Source: Candidatus Eremiobacterota bacterium (GTDB taxonomy: Bacteria; Vulcanimicrobiota; CADAWZ01; Ess09-12). From it: 64,000 bases of DNA. Made by a program: the position numbers and the translations under genes. Where the stretch lies: the NCBI GenBank assembly GCA_031082125.1, contig JAVHLM010000001.1:461080-525079 (forward strand), in the 5' to 3' direction. Below, piece after piece: positions 1 through 8,168 of the stretch. Each line of letters starts with the position of its first letter. Position 1 is the stretch's first letter. Under the pieces are notes generated by a model, which saw nothing but the letters and a program-made list of their open reading frames with translations, was not told the origin of the DNA and made no database searches.

Positions 1-245
1 GACGGCTTTTGGGGTGCGCTTTGAGACGGCTTCTGGGGTGCCCCTGATGGCGGCGGCATGGGAACACCGCTGCCCCGGGAGGACCTGTCCTTCCTGGAGG
101 GAAGGATCCCGTCCACTTTTGCCGGAAGGGCTCCTCTTATCGATGCCTTGTGAGAGGCATCCTTGTAAAGGAGGGCGTCGCAGAAGAGGCAATGATCAGC
201 GCTGTCAGGGTTCTCCCGCTGGCAAAGCGTGCAGTATCTCGGCAC
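1..245 (-). CDS. Zinc-ribbon protein, C-terminus cut by window edge
   Basis: A reading frame opens at a GTG at 245 on the minus strand and stays open to the left edge. The GTG is preceded by a GGGAG Shine-Dalgarno at about 7 bp spacing. Residues 5-8 read CTLC and residues 20-23 read CLFC, a pair of CxxC knuckles typical of a zinc ribbon, so the N-terminus probably binds one zinc ion. It is followed by a basic, Ser/Arg-rich stretch, then a Pro-rich tract with a tandem APQKPSQS-type repeat that continues out of the window. It lies 71 bp downstream of the next minus-strand gene and could share its transcript. Function cannot be named; a zinc-ribbon head on a disordered linker often belongs to a membrane or signalling protein whose main domain would be off-window. 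Confidence 0.6.
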   Translation of the reverse strand, partial: MPRYCTLCQRENPDSADHCLFCDALLYKDASHKASIRGALPAKVDGILPSRKDRSSRGSGVPMPPPSGAPQKPSQSAPQKP

Positions 246-316
246 CTGGTCACTCCCTGGTAAGATATACCAGAAAGGATTCTCTGCCAGGAGAAAAAAA
301 CCTGTGCCCCTTCCTG

Positions 317-1012
317 TCAGCGCTCCCCGAATATGCTCATCATGGCAACTGATGACCATCCCTTCCCCGTCTCGTCCAGGGAGGAGATGCGGCGCTTCAC
401 CCAGTCGGCATCGGGAGCTCCCTTGCTGCCTGTAAGATATTGTGACGCCGCCGAGTTCGCGCCGGGCTTGCTTTCCTTTGAATCGGGGGATTTCATCCTT
501 GAGAGGAGGCTGTCGAGCAGCGAGAGGGCCGAATTATTGGCAGTATTGTCCTGGGAAGGGCCTTGCTGCGAATCCTCAGGACCTGAAGGGGTGCCGGTAT
601 CATTGACGCCAGATTCCGAGGGATCCCCGCCGGGCTGCCAGGTTCTCCTGAATGCGGCAAGATGGGCATCTTCAGCGCTTCCCTCTTTTTCGGCTCCCGC
701 CCGGCCGCTCCCGGTGTACCTGTCCTGCTGGCGGTTATCGAGGCCCGTGGAGACCGAATCCTGGGGATCATCGCGTATCTCGGGGACGGCACCAGCCTCA
801 AGCTGGGGAGCGCGCCTGGTGCGGCGCATATCTATGGCTTCCTGGGAGAACTGCGTAATGTCGCGGTCAATTACCTGGGGAGGGAGCTCTTCGGCAGAGA
901 CAGGCTTCGCCACCGTGTTCCTGGTGGCCGCTGTCTCGCCGTTGAAATAACGGTTATGCTGGTCGTGGATCTGCCTTATGGAATCATCAGCAGAAGACAA
1001 TGATCCTGTCAC
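317..1012 (-). CDS. Hypothetical disordered protein
   Basis: A 231-residue frame starting at GTG with a GGGGAGAAG ribosome-binding site about 7 bp upstream. The composition is strongly polar (Asp, Glu, Ser, Gln, Gly, Pro), with no membrane segment or signal peptide, and most of the chain looks disordered. A short helical stretch near residues 160-175 (LSLLDSLLSRMKS) and a C-terminal block (ADWVKRRISSL, then a hydrophobic tail) are the only parts likely to fold or to bind a partner. I do not recognise a family. It precedes the zinc-ribbon gene on the same strand. The start and RBS are good, but the low-complexity composition leaves some doubt that it is a conserved gene. Confidence 0.5.
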   Translation of the reverse strand: MTGSLSSADDSIRQIHDQHNRYFNGETAATRNTVAKPVSAEELPPQVIDRDITQFSQEAIDMRRTRRAPQLEAGAVPEIRDDPQDSVSTGLDNRQQDRYTGSGRAGAEKEGSAEDAHLAAFRRTWQPGGDPSESGVNDTGTPSGPEDSQQGPSQDNTANNSALSLLDSLLSRMKSPDSKESKPGANSAASQYLTGSKGAPDADWVKRRISSLDETGKGWSSVAMMSIFGER

Positions 1013-1203
1013 TATCTCTTCTCCCCTGTCAGTCTCCCCATCCCCGAAGGCCTCTACGAAAGACTTCTTTCAGACCGTGCAAAAAGCATCTTCCAGTAAA
1101 GGGCCTCTATGTATATTTTATGTTAATCTTTTTACCGTATCGTTACCGCCATATTAATTTTTTGTTACATTCATGTTAAATTTTCACGCACCGCCCCCTC
1201 TCA

Positions 1204-1232
1204 TTGTCATTCCCCTGATTTTGTGATACAAT
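1204..1232 (+). promoter_or_regulatory. Sigma70-type promoter of the protein-glutaminase-like gene
   Basis: TTGTCA at 1204-1209, 17 bp spacer, TACAAT at 1227-1232 with an extended TG (1224-1225). Transcription would begin near 1239, giving a leader of about 56 nt before the GTG at 1295. The 200 bp upstream of it are AT-rich and hold no other clear signal. Confidence 0.7.
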
Positions 1233-1294
1233 GCTTCTGACAAGAACGGGATCTGTATGAACAGCCGCTTGAGGCTTTGAGAAGGAGCGATACC

Positions 1295-2308
1295 GTGATA
1301 AAGAGCATTTCACCTGGCGAGCCTGCAAGAGATCATAAAGCCGTCACAAAAGGAGTCGCAAGGGAGAATGACGCCGTTCCAGCGCCTGTTGACACATCCG
1401 ACATTCCCTCCCTCATTGAGAAAGAGGGCGTAAGGCCGGGAATCTCTGCAAGAGCTTCCGCGAAGCCTTCAAGGCGCCGCCGGGCAGCTTTAAAAGCGCA
1501 GTTTACAGGGAAAGCGCCCGGCACGGAGAAAATAAAGCACACCTCAAGAGCCCCGAAGTGCATCACGCTCATAGAGGAGCAGCACACCGGCATCGGCGGC
1601 CCGGCGATAGTGGCCGACGATATAGAGCGCTTCGAGAAGAAGCTCGGCAGGGACCTCGGCTCCCTGGCGAAGGTCCAGAATGACTGGGACATTGAAAAGC
1701 TCGACGGGTGGATCCCCACCGTCGCAGAGCTCCAGGACCACTTCAAGAGAATTGCCGCTAACGATACCATTCCCTGGGAGTACCTCCCCGACGGCTGTTA
1801 CGCGAGGGCCCATGAGGCCGCGAACGAGTTCGTGAGCAATGGACTCAACTGCGCCAAGCTCTACGTGATGGTCGATGACCAGGCCTCGAGCGATCCCTTC
1901 AATCCCTTCCCCGATTACCGTTTCAGGGCAGAGAACAAGTTCACCAGGGGAGAATGGTGGTACCATGTGGGAGTCCTCGTGTTTGCCCAGGATGAGGAGA
2001 CAGGAAAAGTTGACGGTTACGTCATAGACCGCTCGGTGAATGCCGACAGGCCCATGAAGGCCGACGAGTGGATCAAATCCCTGTGGAGCGCCGATTTCCC
2101 CATGAAATACGACCTCACCTTTGCCGATGTGTACGACCCTCCCATGGAAAGCCACTATCCCTCGGAGGAGCAGTTCTCCCAGAAGACCTTTCACAAGTAC
2201 CTCGCCGAGGCAAAAAAGACCAACATTGACTACCTGAAAAGCCTTGAAAAAATAAAGAAAGATTATTATGCCCACCATCCTTCGGAAAAGCCCCCGGGCC
2301 CGCGGTGA
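1295..2308 (+). CDS. Protein-glutaminase-like deamidase (transglutaminase fold)
   Basis: The C-terminal half matches the protein-glutaminase pattern: a Cys in DGCYARAHEA (C168), a His in WWYHVGVLV (H224) and an Asp in YVIDRSV (D245), in the order Cys-His-Asp of the bacterial protein glutaminases that deamidate Gln side chains in proteins. A Trp-rich region (MKADEWIKSLW) follows, as in that family. The first 100 residues are basic and low in predicted structure (SRRRRAALKA) and may be a pro-region or a targeting tail; no clear signal peptide is visible. The start at GTG 1295 is chosen because GAAGGAG lies 7-8 bp upstream; a TTG 18 bp earlier is in frame but has no RBS. The last codons overlap the next small gene. 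Activity and target are inference; the triad and fold match are visible. Confidence 0.7.
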   Translation: MIKSISPGEPARDHKAVTKGVARENDAVPAPVDTSDIPSLIEKEGVRPGISARASAKPSRRRRAALKAQFTGKAPGTEKIKHTSRAPKCITLIEEQHTGIGGPAIVADDIERFEKKLGRDLGSLAKVQNDWDIEKLDGWIPTVAELQDHFKRIAANDTIPWEYLPDGCYARAHEAANEFVSNGLNCAKLYVMVDDQASSDPFNPFPDYRFRAENKFTRGEWWYHVGVLVFAQDEETGKVDGYVIDRSVNADRPMKADEWIKSLWSADFPMKYDLTFADVYDPPMESHYPSEEQFSQKTFHKYLAEAKKTNIDYLKSLEKIKKDYYAHHPSEKPPGPR

Positions 2309-2547
2309 GAGAGATGACAGAGAAAGAGACCGTCACCTTTACCGATGTAGTCAAGAAGATAAAGCAGAATAAGGAGCTCCATACCTATACGGTGATCTTC
2401 AAGAGAAGCGCCGCATTTTACAACGTGGAGTCGCGGAATGTCACCGCCGTTGAAGCCCTCACCCGCTCCGCCCAGGGACTCCTGCCGGTGACCGTCGTGA
2501 GCAGGGCGGTGGCATGCGAGATTCTGGAGGCCTATCTTGTCGCGTGA
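2305..2547 (+). CDS. Small hypothetical protein
   Basis: An 80-residue frame whose GTG start overlaps the stop of the deamidase gene by four bases (GTGA), suggesting translational coupling. An ATG at 2314 is an alternative start. The predicted chain alternates helix and strand (TYTVIFKRS, NVESRNVTAVEALTRSA), so it should be a compact cytosolic domain. No family recognised. Because it is coupled to the protein-glutaminase-like gene it could be a cognate partner such as an inhibitor or immunity protein, but nothing in the sequence shows this. Confidence 0.55.
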   Translation: MREMTEKETVTFTDVVKKIKQNKELHTYTVIFKRSAAFYNVESRNVTAVEALTRSAQGLLPVTVVSRAVACEILEAYLVA

Positions 2548-2578
2548 GAGCCATTATCCCCAAGGTACCTGTTGAAAG

Positions 2579-4477
2579 ATGCTTCACCTTCATGCCGTTG
2601 AAAAGTCCTTTGGAGCTGCGACTGTACTGAAAGACGTCCATCTCCACATCGCTCCCCGGGAAAAAACAGGCCTAATCGGGGTAAACGGGAGCGGCAAGAC
2701 CACTCTCCTCAGGATCATCACGGGCGAGACCCCACCGGACAAAGGCTCCGTAATTTTCTCCGCGCCCTGCCAGACTGCCCTCCTCTCCCAGGAGGTCACC
2801 GTAAAGCCCTACCACACGCTCCACGACGAGATGAGAAGAGCCCTCCCCCACCTTGTGCACCTGGAGAGAAAACTGAGAGCCCTTGAGGAGGAGATGATTG
2901 CAGAGGCTGATAACGTGGAGCGCATGGAGGAGCTTCTGGGATGCTATGCAGGCCTGCAGGAAGAGTACGAGAGAGGGAGCGGCCACGACCTTGAATGGAA
3001 AATCGACTGCATAATCCAGGGGCTGGGATTCTCCCTCAGGGATAAGGGGCGCTATGTCTCGGAGTTCAGCGGGGGCTGGCAGATGAGGATGGAGCTTGCG
3101 AAGCTTCTCCTGAGGGAAGTGGACCTTCTCCTTCTCGATGAGCCCACGAACCATCTTGACCTTGCCGCCACCCGGTGGCTCGAGGACTACCTCAGGGAGT
3201 ACCCGGGTGCCGTGGTCATTGTCTCCCATGACCGCTACTTTCTGAACAGGGTCACCACCGCCACGCTCCACATAGAGCGGGGCTCATTGACCACCTACAG
3301 GGGCAACTATGACCTCTTCGTCAGGGAAAGAAATAAAACAAGAGAGCTCCAGGAAAAGGCTTATCACCTCCAGCAGAAAAAGCTGGAAAGGGACATGCGC
3401 TTCATTGAGAGATTCCGTTATAAGGCACGGCTTGCATCAAGGGTGAAAAGCCGTGAAAAAATGGTTGAGAAAATGGAAAAGGTGGAAGCCCCCTCAAGGG
3501 ATCTCCCTTCGATAAACCTGGCTTTTGAATACGAAGACACCCAGATGACGACGGTGTTCAGGCTGAAGGACCTGGAGAAGCACTATGGCTCCCTCTCGGT
3601 CCCTCTCAGGGGGGAAATCGAGATCCGCAGCGGCGAGCGCCTGGCGATTGTGGGAGAGAACGGGGCGGGAAAAACGACGCTCCTCTCCTTGCTCTCGGGA
3701 GACGACCTCCATTTCTCAGGAAAACTGAGAGTTCATCAAAGCTCCACTGTCAGGTATTACCGCCAGAATCACCAGCTCAGCCTCCGCTCCGAGCATACCG
3801 TGCTTGAAGAGCTCCAGGACTCGGCGCCGCCAGGGATGTCCCTCCAGGCCCTGAGGACCCTTCTGGGCAACTTTCTTTTCAGGGGTGACGATGTTTTCAA
3901 AAGGGTGGAAGTCCTCTCGGGCGGCGAGAAGGCCCGCCTCGCCCTGGCGCAGATCGTGGCTTCCTCATCAAATGTCCTCCTCCTTGACGAGCCGACAAAC
4001 CACCTGGATATAGATTCGCGCGAGGCTCTCGCGGAGGCCCTTGAAGCATACGAGGGCACTATAATCGTCGTTTCCCATGACCGGTATTTCATAGACCAGG
4101 TATGCGCCAGGGTAATCGAGATTGAAAAGGGTGTCATGGCGGATTATCCTGGCAACTACAGCTATTACTTCATGAAAAAAAGCGAAGGATCGGCGGGAAG
4201 AGAGCCCCTGCCTGAGAAAGCGAAACTGGTGCGGCCGAAGAAAGCCCGCCATGGACCCGCCGAGAAGAGCACCGGTAAAAAGCTCCAGGAGCTCGAAGAG
4301 ACAATCTGCGGCATTGAAAAGAGCCTGAAGAGGATAGAGGAAGCCCTGGCAGATCCTCACAACATCTCCGATCCCCAGAAGGTAAAGAAACTCTCCGAGG
4401 ACTATGCGCTCCAGAAAAAACTTGTCGATGATCATTTTGCCGCTTACGAGGAGCTCTACCAGACCCTTGAGCACTGA
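2579..4477 (+). CDS. ABC-F family ATPase (Uup/YdiF type)
   Basis: A 632-residue soluble protein with two ATP-binding cassettes and no membrane segments, the layout of ABC-F translation factors that act on the ribosome E site. First cassette: Walker A GVNGSGKTT (34-42), signature SGGWQMR near 163, Walker B LLLLDEPTNHLDL near 180. A charged helical linker (about 230-310) is the P-site tRNA interaction region. Second cassette: GENGAGKTT near 358, SGGEKARLALAQ near 446, LLLDEPTNHLDI near 466. A C-terminal coiled coil (565-632, EKSLKRIEEAL) matches the extension of Uup-like members. Both cassettes appear catalytically complete. It is followed by a strong terminator. Housekeeping or antibiotic-resistance subtypes cannot be separated by eye. 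Confidence 0.93.
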   Translation: MLHLHAVEKSFGAATVLKDVHLHIAPREKTGLIGVNGSGKTTLLRIITGETPPDKGSVIFSAPCQTALLSQEVTVKPYHTLHDEMRRALPHLVHLERKLRALEEEMIAEADNVERMEELLGCYAGLQEEYERGSGHDLEWKIDCIIQGLGFSLRDKGRYVSEFSGGWQMRMELAKLLLREVDLLLLDEPTNHLDLAATRWLEDYLREYPGAVVIVSHDRYFLNRVTTATLHIERGSLTTYRGNYDLFVRERNKTRELQEKAYHLQQKKLERDMRFIERFRYKARLASRVKSREKMVEKMEKVEAPSRDLPSINLAFEYEDTQMTTVFRLKDLEKHYGSLSVPLRGEIEIRSGERLAIVGENGAGKTTLLSLLSGDDLHFSGKLRVHQSSTVRYYRQNHQLSLRSEHTVLEELQDSAPPGMSLQALRTLLGNFLFRGDDVFKRVEVLSGGEKARLALAQIVASSSNVLLLDEPTNHLDIDSREALAEALEAYEGTIIVVSHDRYFIDQVCARVIEIEKGVMADYPGNYSYYFMKKSEGSAGREPLPEKAKLVRPKKARHGPAEKSTGKKLQELEETICGIEKSLKRIEEALADPHNISDPQKVKKLSEDYALQKKLVDDHFAAYEELYQTLEH

Positions 4478-4552
4478 GAAAAAGGCGTTCCCGGTACTCA
4501 AAAGCATTAAGGAAGGAATTGCCACAGGGCCGTCGAAACATTAAAGAGCGGG

Positions 4553-4590
4553 AATCACGGCTAGGAAAAATCCTGGTCCGTGATTTCTTT
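4553..4590 (+). terminator. Rho-independent terminator after the ABC-F gene
   Basis: AATCACGG (4553-4560) pairs with CCGTGATT (4578-4585). An inner AGGA-AAAA-TCCT helix sits inside the loop, and TTTCTTTATTT follows. It shows that the downstream coiled-coil gene starts after this point, at 4621. Confidence 0.8.
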
Positions 4591-4620
4591 ATTTATGCAA
4601 TTACTGAGGAAAGTGACCCA

Positions 4621-4971
4621 ATGAGTGAGAGCCCCTCCAAGGAAGAAGACTTCATCATAGTCTTTGATGAGCCCGATGATCTTTCAAAGCCTGCTCCTGC
4701 CGATCCGGGGGAGACAGGCGGGCATGAAGCGGCTTCAAGCAGTAAGGAGCTTCTGGACCGAATAATTTCCCTGGAAGAGTCCCTTCAGAAAGAGCGGAAA
4801 GCGAAACGGAACAGGGACCTGCAGATTGCGCTGCTTAAGAGATCCATCGGTGAGCTGAAAGAATCCAGGAGCGAGCTGCGGGCAGAGTGCGAAAAGCTGA
4901 AGGCCGGGCTCCAGGAAAAGAAAGGGATCTCGTGGCTCGGGTGGCTCTCAGGAAAAAAGGCGGGGAAATAA
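4621..4971 (+). CDS. Coiled-coil hypothetical protein
   Basis: 116 residues from the ATG at 4621, with GAGGAAAG about 8 bp upstream. The in-frame extension toward 4519 is rejected because it crosses the terminator. Residues 1-50 are acidic (EEDFIIVFDEPDD) and residues 52-105 form a strong heptad coiled coil rich in Lys, Glu and Arg. The C-terminus (GWLSGKKAGK) is short, aromatic and basic, and could touch the membrane. No family recognised. It stands alone between the ABC-F terminator and the convergent HD-GYP gene. Confidence 0.6.
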   Translation: MSESPSKEEDFIIVFDEPDDLSKPAPADPGETGGHEAASSSKELLDRIISLEESLQKERKAKRNRDLQIALLKRSIGELKESRSELRAECEKLKAGLQEKKGISWLGWLSGKKAGK

Positions 4972-4997
4972 GGCCGATCAAGAAAGGAGGTGAGTGA

Positions 4998-5030
4998 ATG
5001 CCCTGGAGAATAGGTGATGACCGCAACTGA
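4998..5030 (+). CDS. Possible 10-residue minigene with near-perfect Shine-Dalgarno
   Basis: AAAGGAGGTGA at 4983-4993 is an almost full complement of the 16S tail. It sits 4-5 bp before an ATG that opens MPWRIGDDRN and stops at TGA (5028-5030). It lies 26 bp after the coiled-coil gene stop and just before the end of the convergent HD-GYP gene. Such a strong site with so short a frame could be a real micropeptide, the remains of a deleted gene, or chance. Confidence 0.25.
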   Translation: MPWRIGDDRN

Positions 5031-5035
5031 ACTGC

Positions 5036-7186
5036 TTACTCCTGACCGTCTTCTGCGGAGCTGGCTCCCTGAAGGCCGGCATTATATATTTCATCAAGAT
5101 CCCCCCTGGCGAGAAGCTCCAGAAAAGCCTCCACCACCTTGGGGTCAAACTGCGATCCCGAGTTCGTGATGATCTCCTGCACCGCGGCCTCCCTTGACAT
5201 AGACCTGCGGTAAGGCCTTGTGGAGGTCATGGCATCGAATGAATCGGCAACGGCGATTATTCTTGAGGCCAGCGGGATGTCCTCGCCGATGAGCTTTTCA
5301 GGGTACCCCGTTCCCTCGTAGCGCTCATGATGGTGCTCTATGATGGGCATGGCGATCCTGAAGGACTTCACGGGATCAATTATTCTCGTGGCAATCACAG
5401 GGTGCTGCTTCATTTTTGCCCACTCGGGAGGCGTAAGCTTCCCCTCTTTCAGGAGAATATTGTCGCTTATGTTGATTTTCCCGATGTCGTGAAGGATAGC
5501 CGAGTACTCCAGGAGCTGCACGAACTCCTTCTCGAGCCCCAGGCTCTCCCCGATTTTCACGGCATAGTGGCATACCCGCTCCGAGTGGCCCCTTGTGTAG
5601 GGATCCCTTGCATCAATGGCGTTGATGAGAGCCCTGATGGAGCTCGAGAACATGTCATGAAGGTCCGTATGAAGCTTTGCATTATCAATTGCAATGGCCG
5701 CCACCGAGGCAAAGAGGGTGAGAAGCCCGAGGTCCTCGGCATTGAAGTTGTCGCCCTCGATCCTGTCGCTTACGTTGAGAACACCGATGACCTTCCCCTT
5801 GATTATGATGGGTACCGAGAGTGCCGCGGGTATGTCCTTGCTCTCCCCGCTCTTTGAATCTTTGGTCCTCACCCCCTGGGGAAGGTTTCTGGGCTGCGCC
5901 TCGAGGGCCACCTTTCCCGAGATACCATCGCCCAGCTTAATCCTGGTGTTTTCTATGATCTCCCTGGAGAGGCCGTGGGCATGGGCAATCTTCAGGTACT
6001 CCCCCGAGTCGTCAATCAGCATGATTGAACCCTTCTTTGCGCCGAGAAGCTTTGTTGACTTCTTGAGCACTTCGCTGAGGACCTTTTCCAGGTCAAGCGT
6101 TGAACAGAGGGCCGATTCTATCGACTGAATCGTGGCAAGCTCCTGCACCTTCCTAGCAAAGCTTGCATGATGATAGGCGCTGTTTACGGCTATCGCCACG
6201 GTTTTCGCAGAGATTGAGAGAAATTTCAGGTCCCGGGCCGAAAAGTTCCACAGCTCTCTTGCTGCCACAAGGATCACGCCGACAAAATGATGCTCCACGG
6301 CGAGGGGGACGCAGAGGACGGTAATGCATCCCGCCTTCTTTATGTAATCGAAATGGGGAGAGGTGATATCGCCGGCAGAGAGTATTCCCGGTGTGCCTGT
6401 CTTGATAATGTTCCTGAGAAAATCGCATTCTTTCCTTGTAAGGGTGCCCTTTTTCACCGCCTGGCCGGCAGCGCAGGTAATGCTTATCACTTTCTCCTCG
6501 TTATGAAGGTCATTGAGAAGAATAGACCCCACTTCGGCAGAGAAAAGCTCAAGAAACTGCATCAGTATGATGTTGAGGGACTGGTCAATATCGATTTCCC
6601 CGCTGGCCGATGAGATATAATCATCGAGAAGGGAGGCCTTCCTGTGAATCTTGAGGGTCGTGACACCAGGCTCCTCGATGAGCTTCAAGGACTCCTCAAG
6701 AAAAAGGAGCACCTCGCCGGCAAGCTTCAATGAAGCCGGGGAAAGCAGAGGCACCTTATCTGTAAAGGCCTCGACGGTGTTGCTATGGAGCTTGAATGCT
6801 GCCGCCAGCTCAGACTTGTTATCTTCAGTGAGAGTATCGGATTTATAAGGCCCTGCGAGGAGAAATCCTTCCGGGAGGCCGAAAAAGACTATGGGCACGA
6901 CGAGAAACCTCATCCCCATAATGACTTCCTGGGGCCGGTAGTCCGGCGTCATGGCAAACTTCTCTATCACCTGGGAGCCCAGGAGCTTCGAAAAAACCCT
7001 GCTCCCCACGATATGGAGGTATGCGCTGTCTTCGGGATGAGGTATCTTTCTTATGACTTTCCCCGCGCTGTCTGTCACGGTGAGGCTTAACCCCGTGATG
7101 TTGAAGAAATGGCGCTGAAATATAAAAAACTGAGATGCATCAACTATGCCCTTAAGGGGTGTCCTGTTTTTCTTCATTGACGGCAT
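5036..7186 (-). CDS. PocR-GAF-GAF-HD-GYP phosphodiesterase
   Basis: A 716-residue cytosolic signalling protein. Residues about 10-180 resemble the PocR ligand-sensing domain (ASQFFIFQRHFFNITGLS, then VVPIVFFGLPEGFLLAGPY). Two GAF domains follow (about 200-345 and 352-500), the second with the typical GDGISGKVALEAQP and PIIIKGKVIGVLNVSD strands. The C-terminal HD-GYP domain holds HDIGK near 562 and HHERYEGTGYP near 617, so the metal-binding and GYP residues expected for c-di-GMP hydrolysis are present. Start at ATG 7186 with GAGGAACAGGA just upstream. It lies 59 bp behind the GGDEF gene on the same strand, so a synthase and a hydrolase of the same messenger are probably co-transcribed. Confidence 0.9.
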   Translation of the reverse strand: MPSMKKNRTPLKGIVDASQFFIFQRHFFNITGLSLTVTDSAGKVIRKIPHPEDSAYLHIVGSRVFSKLLGSQVIEKFAMTPDYRPQEVIMGMRFLVVPIVFFGLPEGFLLAGPYKSDTLTEDNKSELAAAFKLHSNTVEAFTDKVPLLSPASLKLAGEVLLFLEESLKLIEEPGVTTLKIHRKASLLDDYISSASGEIDIDQSLNIILMQFLELFSAEVGSILLNDLHNEEKVISITCAAGQAVKKGTLTRKECDFLRNIIKTGTPGILSAGDITSPHFDYIKKAGCITVLCVPLAVEHHFVGVILVAARELWNFSARDLKFLSISAKTVAIAVNSAYHHASFARKVQELATIQSIESALCSTLDLEKVLSEVLKKSTKLLGAKKGSIMLIDDSGEYLKIAHAHGLSREIIENTRIKLGDGISGKVALEAQPRNLPQGVRTKDSKSGESKDIPAALSVPIIIKGKVIGVLNVSDRIEGDNFNAEDLGLLTLFASVAAIAIDNAKLHTDLHDMFSSSIRALINAIDARDPYTRGHSERVCHYAVKIGESLGLEKEFVQLLEYSAILHDIGKINISDNILLKEGKLTPPEWAKMKQHPVIATRIIDPVKSFRIAMPIIEHHHERYEGTGYPEKLIGEDIPLASRIIAVADSFDAMTSTRPYRRSMSREAAVQEIITNSGSQFDPKVVEAFLELLARGDLDEIYNAGLQGASSAEDGQE

Positions 7187-7245
7187 ATCCTGTTCCTCAT
7201 CATGGAGTGATTGGCTGCCGCAGGGGCAGACACCTGCAACGGCGT

Positions 7246-8079
7246 TCAGGAATGAGCCTCTGTTCTGCCTGCCGGCTCATAGATACAGATGCGGTCTCTG
7301 CCTTTCTGCTTTGCCTGGTAGAGGGCCACATCGGCCTGCTTGATTAACCTCTGGAAAGGAATCTGCTCTTCAAAGGCAGTGATGCCGAAGCTCAGCGTCA
7401 CGTGCTCCCTGTGCCCTCCATGCTCCACGGCGTGCTCTTTCAGGTAACGCCTGATCTTTTCCGCCACTTTGACGGCTCCCTCTATGGTGGCATTTTCCAG
7501 GATGACTATGAATTCCTCTCCCCCGGAGCGGCACACCACATCAGAGGACCTTGTGCTTTTCCTGAGGGCCTCGCCGATGAAACAGAGGACCTTGTCGCCG
7601 TAATCATGGCCATGGAGGTCATTGAACTGCTTGAAAAAATCTATGTCAGCGGCCATGCAGCAGAGGGGAATATCAAACTGCCGGGAGGCGACAATTTTCA
7701 GGCTGGTTTTCTCCTTGAGGGCTCGGCGGTTGTCCAGGCCGGTGAGCTCGTCGGTCCGCGCCTGGTTATTGAGGTTCGTCACCACATGGTTGCAGAGGAT
7801 GACGAAATCCTTGTGATCCACTACGCCGTCTCCATTCAGATCACAGGCCATGAGGTCCGCCATGGACATTTTTTCCATTATGAACTGGCCCACAGGAGAA
7901 TTGCTTACCACATGCTGTAGGATTTCAAGATCGTCGCGGTCCACTTCCTGGTCTCCGCTGATGTCGCCAAGGGTAAAAGAAAAAACCTGCCCGTCGGGAA
8001 GGATTTTATTGATGACCGAGCCGATATCGGACTCAGGATCCAAGTCCTTTTTCCCTCTGGATATCTCTTCAGGAGCCAT
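7246..8079 (-). CDS. Dockerin-like EF-hand repeat plus GGDEF diguanylate cyclase
   Basis: 277 residues from the ATG at 8079, which has GAGGTCAC 6-7 bp upstream; a longer in-frame reading to 8352 overlaps the deaminase gene and is rejected. Residues about 34-95 carry two dockerin-type calcium loops (DISGDQEVDRDDL and DLNGDGVVDHKDF). Residues about 105-265 form a GGDEF domain with the active-site motif SGGEEF and, five residues before it, RSSD, the RxxD inhibitory c-di-GMP site. A catalytically competent, product-inhibited cyclase is therefore expected. No signal peptide or membrane helix is seen, so the calcium-binding module would face the cytosol, which is unusual. Upstream lies the deaminase gene, downstream the HD-GYP gene. 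Confidence 0.88.
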   Translation of the reverse strand: MAPEEISRGKKDLDPESDIGSVINKILPDGQVFSFTLGDISGDQEVDRDDLEILQHVVSNSPVGQFIMEKMSMADLMACDLNGDGVVDHKDFVILCNHVVTNLNNQARTDELTGLDNRRALKEKTSLKIVASRQFDIPLCCMAADIDFFKQFNDLHGHDYGDKVLCFIGEALRKSTRSSDVVCRSGGEEFIVILENATIEGAVKVAEKIRRYLKEHAVEHGGHREHVTLSFGITAFEEQIPFQRLIKQADVALYQAKQKGRDRICIYEPAGRTEAHS

Positions 8080-8124
8080 TATGGTGACCTCGGCAGAACA
8101 GAATAGTGCAATGAGCGTACCACT

Positions 8125-8146
8125 ATTATATTTGCTCTGCGCAGAG
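8125..8146 (-). promoter_or_regulatory. Possible promoter with palindrome before the GGDEF gene
   Basis: On the minus strand TATAAT lies at 8130-8125, immediately preceded by a perfect 12-bp palindrome CTCTGCGCAGAG (8135-8146). No good -35 is seen at 17 bp, so an activator or operator role of the palindrome is possible. Confidence 0.3.
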
Positions 8147-8168
8147 AGAATCCTCTGAGGAACAGATT

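Noticed and set aside
1544-2278. Minus-strand frame of 244 codons
   Set aside because: Shadow of the protein-glutaminase-like gene, whose catalytic motifs are clear.
4519-4620. Longer N-terminus for the coiled-coil gene
   Set aside because: It crosses the strong terminator at 4553-4590; ATG 4621 has its own ribosome-binding site.
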